This document shows, piece by piece, positions 24,788-32,320 of a stretch of DNA of 64,000 nucleotides (positions within the stretch are counted from its first letter, which is position 1; each line of letters opens with the position of its first letter). The DNA comes from Labilibacter marinus (GTDB lineage Bacteria; Bacteroidota; Bacteroidia; Bacteroidales; Marinilabiliaceae): assembly GCF_001659685.2 (NCBI RefSeq), contig NZ_LXYE02000020.1, positions 62,001-126,000 of the forward strand, read 5' to 3'. The notes beneath the pieces are model-generated. The model saw only the letters and a list, made by a program, of their open reading frames with translations. It made no database searches and had not been told where the DNA came from. The translations under genes were made by a program, and so were the position numbers.

Positions 24788-26020
24788 ATGGTATTAAATT
24801 ATATTTGGATAGGCTTTTTCCTGATTGCCTTTGTAGTAGCTTTAGTTCGGCTTATTTTTTTGGGAGATATGGAAATATTTCCCGCTTTGATGAATTCAAC
24901 CTTTAGTAATGCCAGAACTGGTTTCGAGATATCTTTGGGACTTACAGGTGTTCTTTCACTTTGGATGGGTTTTTTGAAAATAGGCGAAGAAGGAGGCATT
25001 GTAAAAGCACTATCTAAATTAATTGGCCCGCTTTTTAACAAGTTATTTCCCGATTTACCTAAAAACCATCCCGTTTTTGGTACCATCATGATGAATCTCT
25101 CTGCCAATATGTTAGGCTTAGATAATGCAGCCACACCAATGGGTCTTAAAGCCATGAAGCAACTGCAAGAAGAGAATATTTCGAAAGAAAGTGCCAGCAA
25201 TGCACAAATTATGTTTCTGGTATTAAATACTTCAGGGCTTACCATTATACCCGTAAGTATTATGGTTTATCGTGCACAAGAAGGAGCCGTAAATCCTGCT
25301 GATATATTTATTCCAATTCTGTTAGCAACTTTTTTTTCTACCCTTGCAGGAATTATTGCTGTATCTATCGTTCAAAAAATAAATCTGTTTAATAAAGTTA
25401 TTTTAGGATATTTAGGAGGACTAACAGCACTTGTTTCGGGACTTATTTATTGGATGTCTACTTTACCTAAGGACCAGATAAAGAGTATTTCACTTGTTTC
25501 AGCCAACCTTATTTTATTTTCTATCATCGTTGTTTTTCTTATGGCAGCCATCCGCAAAAAGGTAAACGTTTATGAGAGTTTTATAGATGGTGCTAAAGAT
25601 GGATTTCAGATAGCCATTAAAATCATACCTTATTTAGTAGCTATTTTGGTGGCAATTGGGTTATTTCGCACATCAGGAGCGATGGATTTTATCACCGATG
25701 GCGTAAAGCATTTTTGCTTATTTTTAGGAGTAGATACCCGTTTTGTAGATGCATTACCTACTGCCTTAATGAAACCTTTGAGCGGAAGTGGTGCACGTGG
25801 AATGATGATTGAAAGTTTTACCACTTTTGGTGTAGATTCCTTTCCTGCTAAAATAGCATCAACAGTTCAGGGAGCTACCGATACCACCTTTTATATTATT
25901 GCGGTATACTTTGGCTCAGTAGGAATTAAAAATACTCGTCACGCCATTAGTTGTGGCTTAATAGCAGACCTGGCAGGTATTATCGCAGCTATAGTTATCG
26001 GTTACTTATTTTTTGGTTGA
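24788..26020 (+). CDS. SpmA-SpmB fusion, nucleoside-recognition (Gate) domain membrane protein
   Basis: This 410-residue inner-membrane protein has about ten helices. The first half (to about 195) resembles SpmA, with MNLSANMLGLDNAATPMGLKAM and LVLNTSGLTIIP. The second half resembles SpmB, with IKIIPYLVAILVAIGLFR, PLSGSGARGM and a GATDTTFYIIAVYFGS segment. In Bacillus the separate proteins act in spore core dehydration. In non-sporulating Bacteroidota the fused form is common and of unknown transport function. It lies 39 bp after the flavoprotein gene and 45 bp before the barrel gene. Confidence 0.85.
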   Translation: MVLNYIWIGFFLIAFVVALVRLIFLGDMEIFPALMNSTFSNARTGFEISLGLTGVLSLWMGFLKIGEEGGIVKALSKLIGPLFNKLFPDLPKNHPVFGTIMMNLSANMLGLDNAATPMGLKAMKQLQEENISKESASNAQIMFLVLNTSGLTIIPVSIMVYRAQEGAVNPADIFIPILLATFFSTLAGIIAVSIVQKINLFNKVILGYLGGLTALVSGLIYWMSTLPKDQIKSISLVSANLILFSIIVVFLMAAIRKKVNVYESFIDGAKDGFQIAIKIIPYLVAILVAIGLFRTSGAMDFITDGVKHFCLFLGVDTRFVDALPTALMKPLSGSGARGMMIESFTTFGVDSFPAKIASTVQGATDTTFYIIAVYFGSVGIKNTRHAISCGLIADLAGIIAAIVIGYLFFG

Positions 26021-26065
26021 TATCACAATAAATAGATAACATTTAACGTATTAACCTCGTACTGA

Positions 26066-27085
26066 TTGCAATGCTTATTTAAGTCTTATACATTGTTTAA
26101 AATTCTAATTAAATATATCCTCGCAAACGCTCTACTTGCCTTTGGCTTAATCGTTTCGGCACAGCCCCAGTCAAATAGTGAAATAGATAAGTTTTCTTCC
26201 TTAAGTTTTGGAATGGACTACATGGGTGATTATAATGTAAATGGTCGTGTAAATACACAAGCCAGTCAACCCAATTTAACTAGTATGGCTAGCTATTTTC
26301 ATAAATCTGGATTTGACATTTCATTCATGTATACTAATATCTGGAATTCAGATGAAACTTATACTCAAGCCACGCAAGAAACAGATTTATCCTTAGGCTA
26401 TTCCGCCGAAATTACCAACTGGTTAAATGGAATGGCATCCTATAGTCACTTTATATATAGTGATAATTCCAATTCTTTTCGCTCCAATTATAAACACCTG
26501 GTTTCTGCAAGTTTATTTAGCGAAGTAAATTGGTGGCTAGCAGATGTTACTGTTGGTTATTATTCCGGAAGGTCAAACGAGCTTTTTAGTAGTTTTGAAA
26601 CAGGCGTACTATTTGAGTTTGATGACTTTTTAAAGAAAGACAATTCCTTATCTATAGAACCAATGGTAATGATAAACATGGGTGATATTGGTTATTACGA
26701 TGCACAAGCTTATACCGATTATAGGTTTGCTTATGGCTTTGCCAAATCATTCCCTCAATTAACTGCAGGTGAGTTTTTGTCGATAATTGATAATCCACAA
26801 ACCTATCGAGAAAAGAATATCAGTGATCGCCTGCAAAACCAACCCGACAAAATAGATAAACTGAGAGAGCTGTCTGACGACACTGTTTTGTGGAATATGT
26901 TTGAAGAAAAGAGCACCTTTAATTTAAACAATATCGGGTTTACAATACCAATATATTATTATTGGAGTGACTTTATGATTAACATTGGTTTTTCAGCATT
27001 TAAACCCATTAATCAGCCTTCATATGTTGAAGAAGAATGGAGCAGTTATGCCAACTTTGGCTTAACCTATTTTATGAGTTGGTAG
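26066..27085 (+). CDS. Putative outer-membrane beta-barrel protein
   Basis: About 330 residues with a signal peptide (FKILIKYILANALLAFGLIVSAQ), many alternating aromatic/polar strands, and a final aromatic residue (FMSW) as in outer-membrane barrels. I recognise no specific family. No ATG is available. A TTG at 26066, just after a TGA, or a TTG at 26093, which gives a cleaner signal peptide, must be used, so the start is uncertain. It may be the last gene of the dnaG run. The function is unknown, with transport or a structural role most likely. Confidence 0.7.
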   Translation: MQCLFKSYTLFKILIKYILANALLAFGLIVSAQPQSNSEIDKFSSLSFGMDYMGDYNVNGRVNTQASQPNLTSMASYFHKSGFDISFMYTNIWNSDETYTQATQETDLSLGYSAEITNWLNGMASYSHFIYSDNSNSFRSNYKHLVSASLFSEVNWWLADVTVGYYSGRSNELFSSFETGVLFEFDDFLKKDNSLSIEPMVMINMGDIGYYDAQAYTDYRFAYGFAKSFPQLTAGEFLSIIDNPQTYREKNISDRLQNQPDKIDKLRELSDDTVLWNMFEEKSTFNLNNIGFTIPIYYYWSDFMINIGFSAFKPINQPSYVEEEWSSYANFGLTYFMSW

Positions 27086-27215
27086 ATAAAACTACTGAAA
27101 TCAATTAATGAGTTTTTAAAGTAAAAAAAATAGACTCTAAATTATAACACCTAATACAATCTACATACACCTCTAGTTAATTCACGTTTTTGAAATAGAA
27201 TTTTTGCTTGTTATA

Positions 27216-27929
27216 CTAGTTACAAAACTCCATTAAATAAAAATCGGCTCCTTCATCTCCAAGCGAAGCAGCCTTATTTAAATCCTCACAGCCTGCATCT
27301 TTGTTTTCAATATTAAAATGAGCAATGGCTCTGTTAAAATAAAAATCTGATACATCATTATTTAGATCAATCGCTTGCGTATAATCCAAAATAGCTTCGG
27401 CATAATTACCCAGCTGAAACCAAGCATTAGCTCTATCGTAATAAGCCAAAGAAAAGTTAGGCTCCAATTTAATTCCTCTATCAAAATCTGCGATGGCATT
27501 CTCAAATTCTCCAAGTTGATAATAGGCATTCGCTCTATCAAAATAAGCATCGTAATATTCACTATCTACCTTAATTAAGGCACTAAAAGTCTTTATCGCC
27601 AATTTATAATCAACTAGTTCGTAATATACATTGGCCATATTATATAATGCATCTTTATAATTAGCATCTAATTTAACACAGGCCTTGTAGCTATTAATAG
27701 CATCCTGAAATTCCTTATTATCCAAATAAGAATTTCCTAAATAAAAATACAAATCAGCATTATTCTCTTCAATAGCAATGGCCTGCTGAAACGTTTCAAC
27801 GGCCTTTGTAAACTGCTCTTTCTCTAAATATTTATTACCCTGCTTAACCAGATCCTCAACATTGGTTTGTCCCGAAAGATTTACCGAAACCATCACTAGA
27901 AAAGCAATTGTATATTTAATCATAGTCAT
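27216..27929 (-). CDS. Exported TPR-repeat protein
   Basis: This 237-residue protein has a signal peptide (MIKYTIAFLVMVSVNLSG). It then has about six tetratricopeptide repeats from residue 27 onward (AIAIEENNADLYFYLGNSYL type, roughly every 34 residues). A Cys-containing tail (GCEDLNKAASLGDEGADFY) resembles the end of Sel1/TPR domains. It probably acts as a periplasmic or outer-membrane scaffold. ATGs at 27929 and 27923 are both possible starts. A 16-bp palindrome sits directly upstream, and the basic exported protein follows upstream on the same strand after a gap of about 54 bp, so the two may form an operon. Confidence 0.82.
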   Translation of the reverse strand: MTMIKYTIAFLVMVSVNLSGQTNVEDLVKQGNKYLEKEQFTKAVETFQQAIAIEENNADLYFYLGNSYLDNKEFQDAINSYKACVKLDANYKDALYNMANVYYELVDYKLAIKTFSALIKVDSEYYDAYFDRANAYYQLGEFENAIADFDRGIKLEPNFSLAYYDRANAWFQLGNYAEAILDYTQAIDLNNDVSDFYFNRAIAHFNIENKDAGCEDLNKAASLGDEGADFYLMEFCN

Positions 27930-27945
27930 AATAAACTAGTTTATT
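27930..27945. promoter_or_regulatory. 16-bp perfect palindrome directly before the TPR gene
   Basis: AATAAACT followed by AGTTTATT touches the start codon region of the TPR gene. It could be an operator or a start-site hairpin. Its low complexity makes chance a real alternative. Confidence 0.25.
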
Positions 27946-27983
27946 CTTCAATTACTGGTTTAACTCATTAGCCATAAGCAAAA

Positions 27984-28349
27984 CTATCTCTTCCTTTTTT
28001 TCGCTTTCATTCTTTGTTGCTTCCTCATCTTTTTTTGCTGCGCCTTTTTCTGTAGCACCAGTTTTTTATTTCTTGTATTTTGTTGACTACGTAAATTGGC
28101 TTTTTGCAGTTGTTTGTTTTTTTGAAGCTGCTTGGCACTCTTTACTTTTCGCTTCATCTGTTGCATACGCATATCCTTACGCTTATGGTCATTACCTCGC
28201 GTAACCATAGAATATTGCCTACTATTGGAGCGCAGGTTAATACCTTCAGGTTTAACCGTTTCCTTTACTGCTTTTTTTTCTTGAGCATTGATTCCTCCTT
28301 CAACTAAAAGGATCATCAATAATATAAAACCTATTCTCATACCTATCAT
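27984..28349 (-). CDS. Small, very basic Lys/Arg/Gln-rich exported protein
   Basis: 121 residues from the ATG at 28349, or 118 from 28340. A longer frame to 28466 exists but would bury the signal peptide. The N-terminus MRIGFILLMILLVEGGINAQ is a clear signal sequence. The mature part is dominated by K, R, Q, M and N, ends in KAKKRKR, and looks disordered or helical. I recognise no family. Such charge would suit binding to nucleic acid, LPS or anionic polymers. It is transcribed toward the TPR gene and has its own -7 element. Confidence 0.7.
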   Translation of the reverse strand: MIGMRIGFILLMILLVEGGINAQEKKAVKETVKPEGINLRSNSRQYSMVTRGNDHKRKDMRMQQMKRKVKSAKQLQKNKQLQKANLRSQQNTRNKKLVLQKKAQQKKMRKQQRMKAKKRKR

Positions 28350-28403
28350 TTTTCTATCCACAAAAATCGAATAGTTTGTTCGTACTCTTTGGTACTTGGA
28401 TAA

Positions 28404-28430
28404 CAAATTTATAAAAAGGTTTAAAAGCAA
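28404..28430 (-). promoter_or_regulatory. Candidate promoter of the basic exported protein
   Basis: On the minus strand TTG (28428-28430) is followed after 16 bp by TAAATTTG (28404-28411), about 55 bp upstream of the ATG at 28349. It is near consensus with a slightly short spacer. Confidence 0.45.
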
Positions 28431-28658
28431 GTTCATTTTTATGCTTAGATATCCACTAATTTTCAATATTAACTAATCAATAACTATTCTGTAAAAAAAG
28501 TTAATCCATTGGGATTTTATCATTTTTCAATTCACAAAAGGTCAAACATCAACAAAACAGTACTATATGAGATATATTTCAAGTTAAAACAAATGAATAC
28601 CTCAAATTATTTGTTAAATGTTTGTTAAAAAATAAAAATAAATTCTATATTAGTGCTC

Positions 28659-28740
28659 GGAAAAATAATACCCTTTTCCCTTAAATCAGATAAAAAAAAT
28701 CCGGAAGAAAAAAGACCCACTGCCCTTGGGTCTTTTTTTC
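28659..28740 (+). ncRNA. Candidate small RNA ending at an orphan terminator
   Basis: A TTTG (28621) and an imperfect -7 element TATATTAG (28646-28653) are 21 bp apart, and a strong intrinsic terminator ends at about 28740. The roughly 80 nt between them have no ORF. No Rfam family is recognised. This is inference from promoter and terminator position only, and the 5' end is estimated. Confidence 0.35.
28709..28740 (+). terminator. Intrinsic terminator without an upstream gene
   Basis: AAAAAGACCCA (28709-28719) and TGGGTCTTTTT (28727-28737) form an 11-bp stem with a 7-base loop and a T-run. A-runs on the other side make it usable in both directions. The nearest leftward gene runs away from it, and the next rightward gene starts 73 bp later. 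Confidence 0.85.
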
Positions 28741-28755
28741 GTTTATACCCTCCCA

Positions 28756-28789
28756 TTGAACTAATACTTAAACAAGCCTGTTAACTTTG
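28756..28789 (+). promoter_or_regulatory. Candidate promoter of the TehB-like methyltransferase gene
   Basis: TTG at 28756-28758 and TAACTTTG at 28782-28789 are spaced by 23 bp, and the -7 element is 24 bp before the ATG. Confidence 0.55.
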
Positions 28790-28812
28790 TTTACAATACA
28801 AAACAATTGAGC

Positions 28813-29409
28813 ATGCAACAATTTTGGGACGAACGTTTTTCATCTGAAACATACTTATATGGCGAAAGCCCTAATCCACAGTTTAAGAATTTTTTAGATA
28901 GTAATACGCCAGGCAAAATATTGCTTCCTGGCGAAGGTGAAGGAAGGAATGCCGTTTACGCAGCCATGCAAAACTGGAGTGTTTCTGCAATAGACCAAAG
29001 TCTGGTAGGCAAAGAAAAAGCACTATCACTAGCTTCTAAAAATAAAGTAAAGATAGATTACCACATTGGTGACTTATTAAAACATCCTTATAAAACAGAG
29101 CAATTTGACGCGATTGCTCTTGTGTTTTTGCATTTACCTAAAGAACTCCGCTTTAATATTCATCAGCAATTAACATCTCTGTTAAAGACAGGTGCTAAAT
29201 TATTAATTGTTGGATTTTCTGAGGATCAGTTAAAATATAATAGCGGCGGACCAAAAGATATAGAGATGCTATACTCAACAGATAAATTACAGAGTGATTT
29301 TAAGGATCTGCAGATAGATAGAAATGAAAACGTTATGGCAAATCTAGAAGAAGGAATTGGGCACAAAGGACAGGCTTCTCTGATTGTATTTGAAGCCACA
29401 AAAAAGTAA
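28813..29409 (+). CDS. Class I SAM methyltransferase, TehB/thiopurine-type
   Basis: About 198 residues from the ATG at 28813. A TTG at 28807 is the only longer start. The N-terminus MQQFWDERFSSETYLYGESPN and KILLPGEGEGRNAVYAA (motif I) are typical of the TehB/thiopurine methyltransferase-like group that acts on tellurite or small toxic molecules. FDAIALVFLHLPKE gives motif IV. It is monocistronic, with its own promoter. The specific substrate is not known. Confidence 0.88.
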   Translation: MQQFWDERFSSETYLYGESPNPQFKNFLDSNTPGKILLPGEGEGRNAVYAAMQNWSVSAIDQSLVGKEKALSLASKNKVKIDYHIGDLLKHPYKTEQFDAIALVFLHLPKELRFNIHQQLTSLLKTGAKLLIVGFSEDQLKYNSGGPKDIEMLYSTDKLQSDFKDLQIDRNENVMANLEEGIGHKGQASLIVFEATKK

Positions 29410-29426
29410 GTAACTATTTGAAATGA

Positions 29427-29588
29427 TTAATTTTTACCAATAAGTATAGGTTCTGCAATCAAAGGATGGCCTGGGTTTTCAAGAATAACACGCTCCAGTA
29501 CATCATGAAGTTCAGCATCACTAAAAATCGGAATCCAATTTTCGTTGGTATAACTAAAATCTTTATTTTCGTTTTGTAAATCCCTCAT
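29427..29588 (-). CDS. Small conserved-looking protein of 53 residues
   Basis: A short reading frame from the ATG at 29586-29588 to the TAA at 29427. The protein begins MRDLQNENKDFSYTNENW and ends EPILIGKN, with a middle segment IPIFSDAELHDVLERVI. The composition is balanced, like a real soluble protein and unlike random AT-rich translation. It fills the gap between a methyltransferase and an HD-domain gene on the opposite strand, divergent from the latter by 37 bp. I do not recognise a family, and no promoter was firmly placed. Confidence 0.5.
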   Translation of the reverse strand: MRDLQNENKDFSYTNENWIPIFSDAELHDVLERVILENPGHPLIAEPILIGKN

Positions 29589-29625
29589 CACTACCAATTT
29601 TATTTTTATCTCTATTCCAATATTT

Positions 29626-30234
29626 ATGCCAAAAAATTTAAACTTCCTCGCATCACGATTTCAGCAACAACTTAGTTTTATTACCGAAATTGATCAGTTA
29701 AAGCAAATTATACGGCAAACTTTGCTATTAGATTCATCAAAACAAGAAAATGATGCAGAACACTCATGGCATATGGCTGTATCTATCATTATACTTGCTG
29801 AATACGCCAACGAAAAGGAATTAGATATTTTAAAATGTGTAAAAATGGCGCTCATTCACGACGTAGTTGAAATTGATGCAGGAGATACCTACGCTTATGA
29901 TGAAATGGCTCATCAAGACAAGGAAGAAAGAGAACAAAAGGCTGCTCAAAGAATATTTGGATTATTACCTCCTGATTTAAATAAAGAGTATACTGATTTA
30001 TGGTATGAGTTTGAAAAGGGAGAAACGAAGGAGGCTAAATATACAGGGGCTGTCGATAGATATATGCCAGTTCTTCATAATTATAAAACACAAGGTAAGC
30101 AATGGGTAAAACACAATATTAGTGCCGATATGGTTTTGAAAAGAAACAAACCTATTGAAGAAGGGTCAGCCTTTTTATGGAATGAAGTGAAACAGATGGT
30201 TGCCAAAGCGCAATCAAAAGGCTTTTTACGATAG
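29626..30234 (+). CDS. HD-domain phosphohydrolase (YfbR/HDDC2-like)
   Basis: This 202-residue protein has the HD-family metal site: His in AEHSWHMA near residue 46-50, the HD pair in MALIHDVVEID near 85-88, and a later Asp in AVDRYMP. The pattern H...HD...D and the size fit the HD_3 group, which dephosphorylates 5'-deoxynucleotides. It is cytoplasmic. The start ATG at 29626 gives MPKNLNFLASRF. A 63-bp gap separates it from the next small gene. Confidence 0.88.
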   Translation: MPKNLNFLASRFQQQLSFITEIDQLKQIIRQTLLLDSSKQENDAEHSWHMAVSIIILAEYANEKELDILKCVKMALIHDVVEIDAGDTYAYDEMAHQDKEEREQKAAQRIFGLLPPDLNKEYTDLWYEFEKGETKEAKYTGAVDRYMPVLHNYKTQGKQWVKHNISADMVLKRNKPIEEGSAFLWNEVKQMVAKAQSKGFLR

Positions 30235-30297
30235 TGCACTAGATGGCATTTGTATGAAGCCTTAATTATGGTATTTTTGAACGAAATTAATGATTAG

Positions 30298-30630
30298 ATG
30301 GAAAATGTAGATAGTAGTTGGGAAGAGTTACTTTTAAAAGTGAGCAAAAAATTTAATGTGCTAGCAGATTTCGATTTCTTGTTATTCCTGATTGGGATTC
30401 AAGAAAGAGGAACGGGTTATTTAAAGTACAGCAAGGAAGAAAAGATGGATTTAATTAACTTAGCCAGATGTATTTTATTTGAGCAAAAAGGTTTTTACGA
30501 AAACAATGGTGTGGATGATGCTGGATGGCCTACATTTACTGTCATTAACGAAGTTTCAGACCTTCCTCCTTCAGAAAGAGAGGCTATTTTAAAAGGTGCC
30601 ATGATGGAATACCTAAACGACAAATTATAA
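30298..30630 (+). CDS. Conserved hypothetical protein of 110 residues
   Basis: A soluble, acidic, mostly helical protein (FDFLLFLIGIQERGTGYLKY, FTVINEVSDLPPSEREAILKG). I recognise it only as a hypothetical of the Bacteroidota type, and no catalytic motif is visible. It is 9 bp ahead of the first cyclophilin gene, so it is likely the first gene of that operon. It lacks a signal peptide, unlike the cyclophilins it precedes, so it works in the cytosol. Confidence 0.75.
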   Translation: MENVDSSWEELLLKVSKKFNVLADFDFLLFLIGIQERGTGYLKYSKEEKMDLINLARCILFEQKGFYENNGVDDAGWPTFTVINEVSDLPPSEREAILKGAMMEYLNDKL

Positions 30631-30639
30631 ACAACAAAA

Positions 30640-31509
30640 ATGATGAGGAACGTATTATTTGTATTTACAACAGTTTTAATTTTTAGCGTATTTGGTTGCT
30701 CTGCAAAAACTAACGAAGCTATTGTATTAATTAAAACCAACCATGGTAATATTAAAATTAAGCTATACAACGAAACACCTGCTCATCGCGATAATTTTAT
30801 AAAACTTGCCAACGAAGGCTTTTTAGATGGTACGATATTTCATCGTGTAATTAAGGATTTTATGATTCAAGGAGGAGACCCGAACTCTAAAGATGCAGAA
30901 GCGGGTCAGTCCTTAGGAGAAGGTGGACCAGGATATACCCTACCTGCTGAATTTGATTATCCTAAATACTATCATAAAAAAGGAGCGCTATCTGCTGCCA
31001 GACAAGGCGATAGGACTAATCCTGAAAAAAGGTCGTCTGGTTCGCAGTTTTACATTGTACAAGGCGAAGTTTTTGATGATAACAAACTTACTAAAATTGA
31101 GAATCAAACGCGCGAAGGAAAACGAAGAGCAGTTTTTAACGAATTAATTGTGGAATATAATGATTCGTTAAACGCACTTCAGCGCTTGGGTGACGAAACT
31201 CAAATTGTAGCACTTCAGAATTTTATCATGGCTGAAGTAAATAAAAAATACGGCGAGCAAGATGAATTCACTATTCCTGAGGATATTAAAGAGGTATACA
31301 GAACTGCTGGTGGAACACCATTTTTGGATGGAAGCTACACTGTATTTGGCGAGGTGATTGAAGACAAAAATTTAATAGAAAAAATAAAATCTTTGTTTGG
31401 TGCCAAGTATGGTTTTGAGGTGCTGGATTTAATTGCCAATGAGGAAACTGACTCAAGAGACAGACCGCTTAAAGATGTGGTTATGGAGGTGAAGGTTATT
31501 AAAGACTAA
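30640..31509 (+). CDS. Lipoprotein peptidyl-prolyl isomerase (cyclophilin) 1
   Basis: 289 residues. The signal sequence ends in a lipobox-like SVFGC with Cys20, so it is a lipoprotein. The cyclophilin core keeps the catalytic residues seen as FHRVIKDFMIQGGDP (Arg, Phe, Gln) and GSQFYIVQG (Gln, Phe). A helical insert of about 60 residues sits between VQG and the GGTPFLDGSYTVFGEV end, as in other Bacteroidota members. It assists folding of exported proteins by cis-trans proline isomerisation. First of three tandem cyclophilins. Confidence 0.9.
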   Translation: MMRNVLFVFTTVLIFSVFGCSAKTNEAIVLIKTNHGNIKIKLYNETPAHRDNFIKLANEGFLDGTIFHRVIKDFMIQGGDPNSKDAEAGQSLGEGGPGYTLPAEFDYPKYYHKKGALSAARQGDRTNPEKRSSGSQFYIVQGEVFDDNKLTKIENQTREGKRRAVFNELIVEYNDSLNALQRLGDETQIVALQNFIMAEVNKKYGEQDEFTIPEDIKEVYRTAGGTPFLDGSYTVFGEVIEDKNLIEKIKSLFGAKYGFEVLDLIANEETDSRDRPLKDVVMEVKVIKD

Positions 31510-31513
31510 TTTG

Positions 31514-32311
31514 ATGCGTACTACTTTATATTTTCTTGTATTTATATTCATATGCTCTTCGTGGGCTCATGCTCAAAGCAAAAAAGTAATTATCTCTACT
31601 AATTTTGGAGATATTAAGGTGATGCTTTATGATGATACGCCTAAACATCGTGAAGCTTTTTTAAAGCTTGCAAAAGAAGGACACTACGATGGTACTTTGT
31701 TTTATAGGGTAGTTAAAAACTTTGTGATTCAAGGTGGTTCTAGCGATTCGAAAAATGCACCAGCTGGCAAGCATATTGGATATGGAAGTTCAAAATTGAC
31801 TATCGATTCGGAGTTTACAGAAAAGCGTTTTCATAAAAAAGGAGCTATATGTGCACCTCGACAGCCCGAAGAAATTAATCACTTTAAACTTTCCGATATC
31901 AGCCAGTTTTATATCGTTCAGGGTAAAGTGTATAAAAACGAAGAATTGGATTTGCTGGAAAAAGCGACCAACAACCCCATTAAAATAAAATTAAAGAAGA
32001 AATATTACGTACCCTATAAAGAGGAGCTTCAAAAACTAAAAACGGAAAACCCTAAGGAATTCAATAGGCGACTAAGAGAGATAAAGCAAAAAATAGCGGT
32101 TGATTATGCTTTATCGCGAAAGCTTGAATTTACTGAAGAGCAACGAAACGTATATACTACAATTGGTGGATTGCCCGAATTAGACGCCGACTACACCGTT
32201 TTTGGAGAAGTAATTAGTGGTTATGATGTGATGAAAAAAATTGCTGCTTTAGAAACGGATAAAAACAGTCGTCCTTATAAAGATGTTAAACTAGTTGTTA
32301 GAATTCTATAA
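31514..32311 (+). CDS. Exported peptidyl-prolyl isomerase (cyclophilin) 2
   Basis: About 265 residues from the ATG at 31514, 4 bp after the previous stop. It has a signal peptide (MRTTLYFLVFIFICSSWAHAQ) without a lipobox, so it is probably soluble in the periplasm. The catalytic motifs are FYRVVKNFVIQGG and ISQFYIVQG. It has the same kind of helical insert as cyclophilin 1 and ends GLPELDADYTVFGEV. It is clearly a diverged duplicate of its neighbours. Confidence 0.9.
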   Translation: MRTTLYFLVFIFICSSWAHAQSKKVIISTNFGDIKVMLYDDTPKHREAFLKLAKEGHYDGTLFYRVVKNFVIQGGSSDSKNAPAGKHIGYGSSKLTIDSEFTEKRFHKKGAICAPRQPEEINHFKLSDISQFYIVQGKVYKNEELDLLEKATNNPIKIKLKKKYYVPYKEELQKLKTENPKEFNRRLREIKQKIAVDYALSRKLEFTEEQRNVYTTIGGLPELDADYTVFGEVISGYDVMKKIAALETDKNSRPYKDVKLVVRIL

Positions 32312-32320
32312 TTGTACCTC

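Larger units (their letters stand above)
28467..28812. other. Divergent intergenic region with RNA and promoter signals
   Basis: About 346 bp without protein-coding potential. It holds a promoter-like pair, a strong intrinsic terminator with no gene ahead of it, and the promoter of the next methyltransferase gene, each listed separately. An 11-bp tandem similarity, TTTGTTAAATG/TTTGTTAAAAA, lies at 28610-28631. Confidence 0.5.

Noticed and set aside
27930-27945. 16-bp palindrome before the TPR gene as a strong operator.
   Set aside because: Low-complexity AT string, and one or two such palindromes are expected by chance in this window. Kept only as a weak feature.
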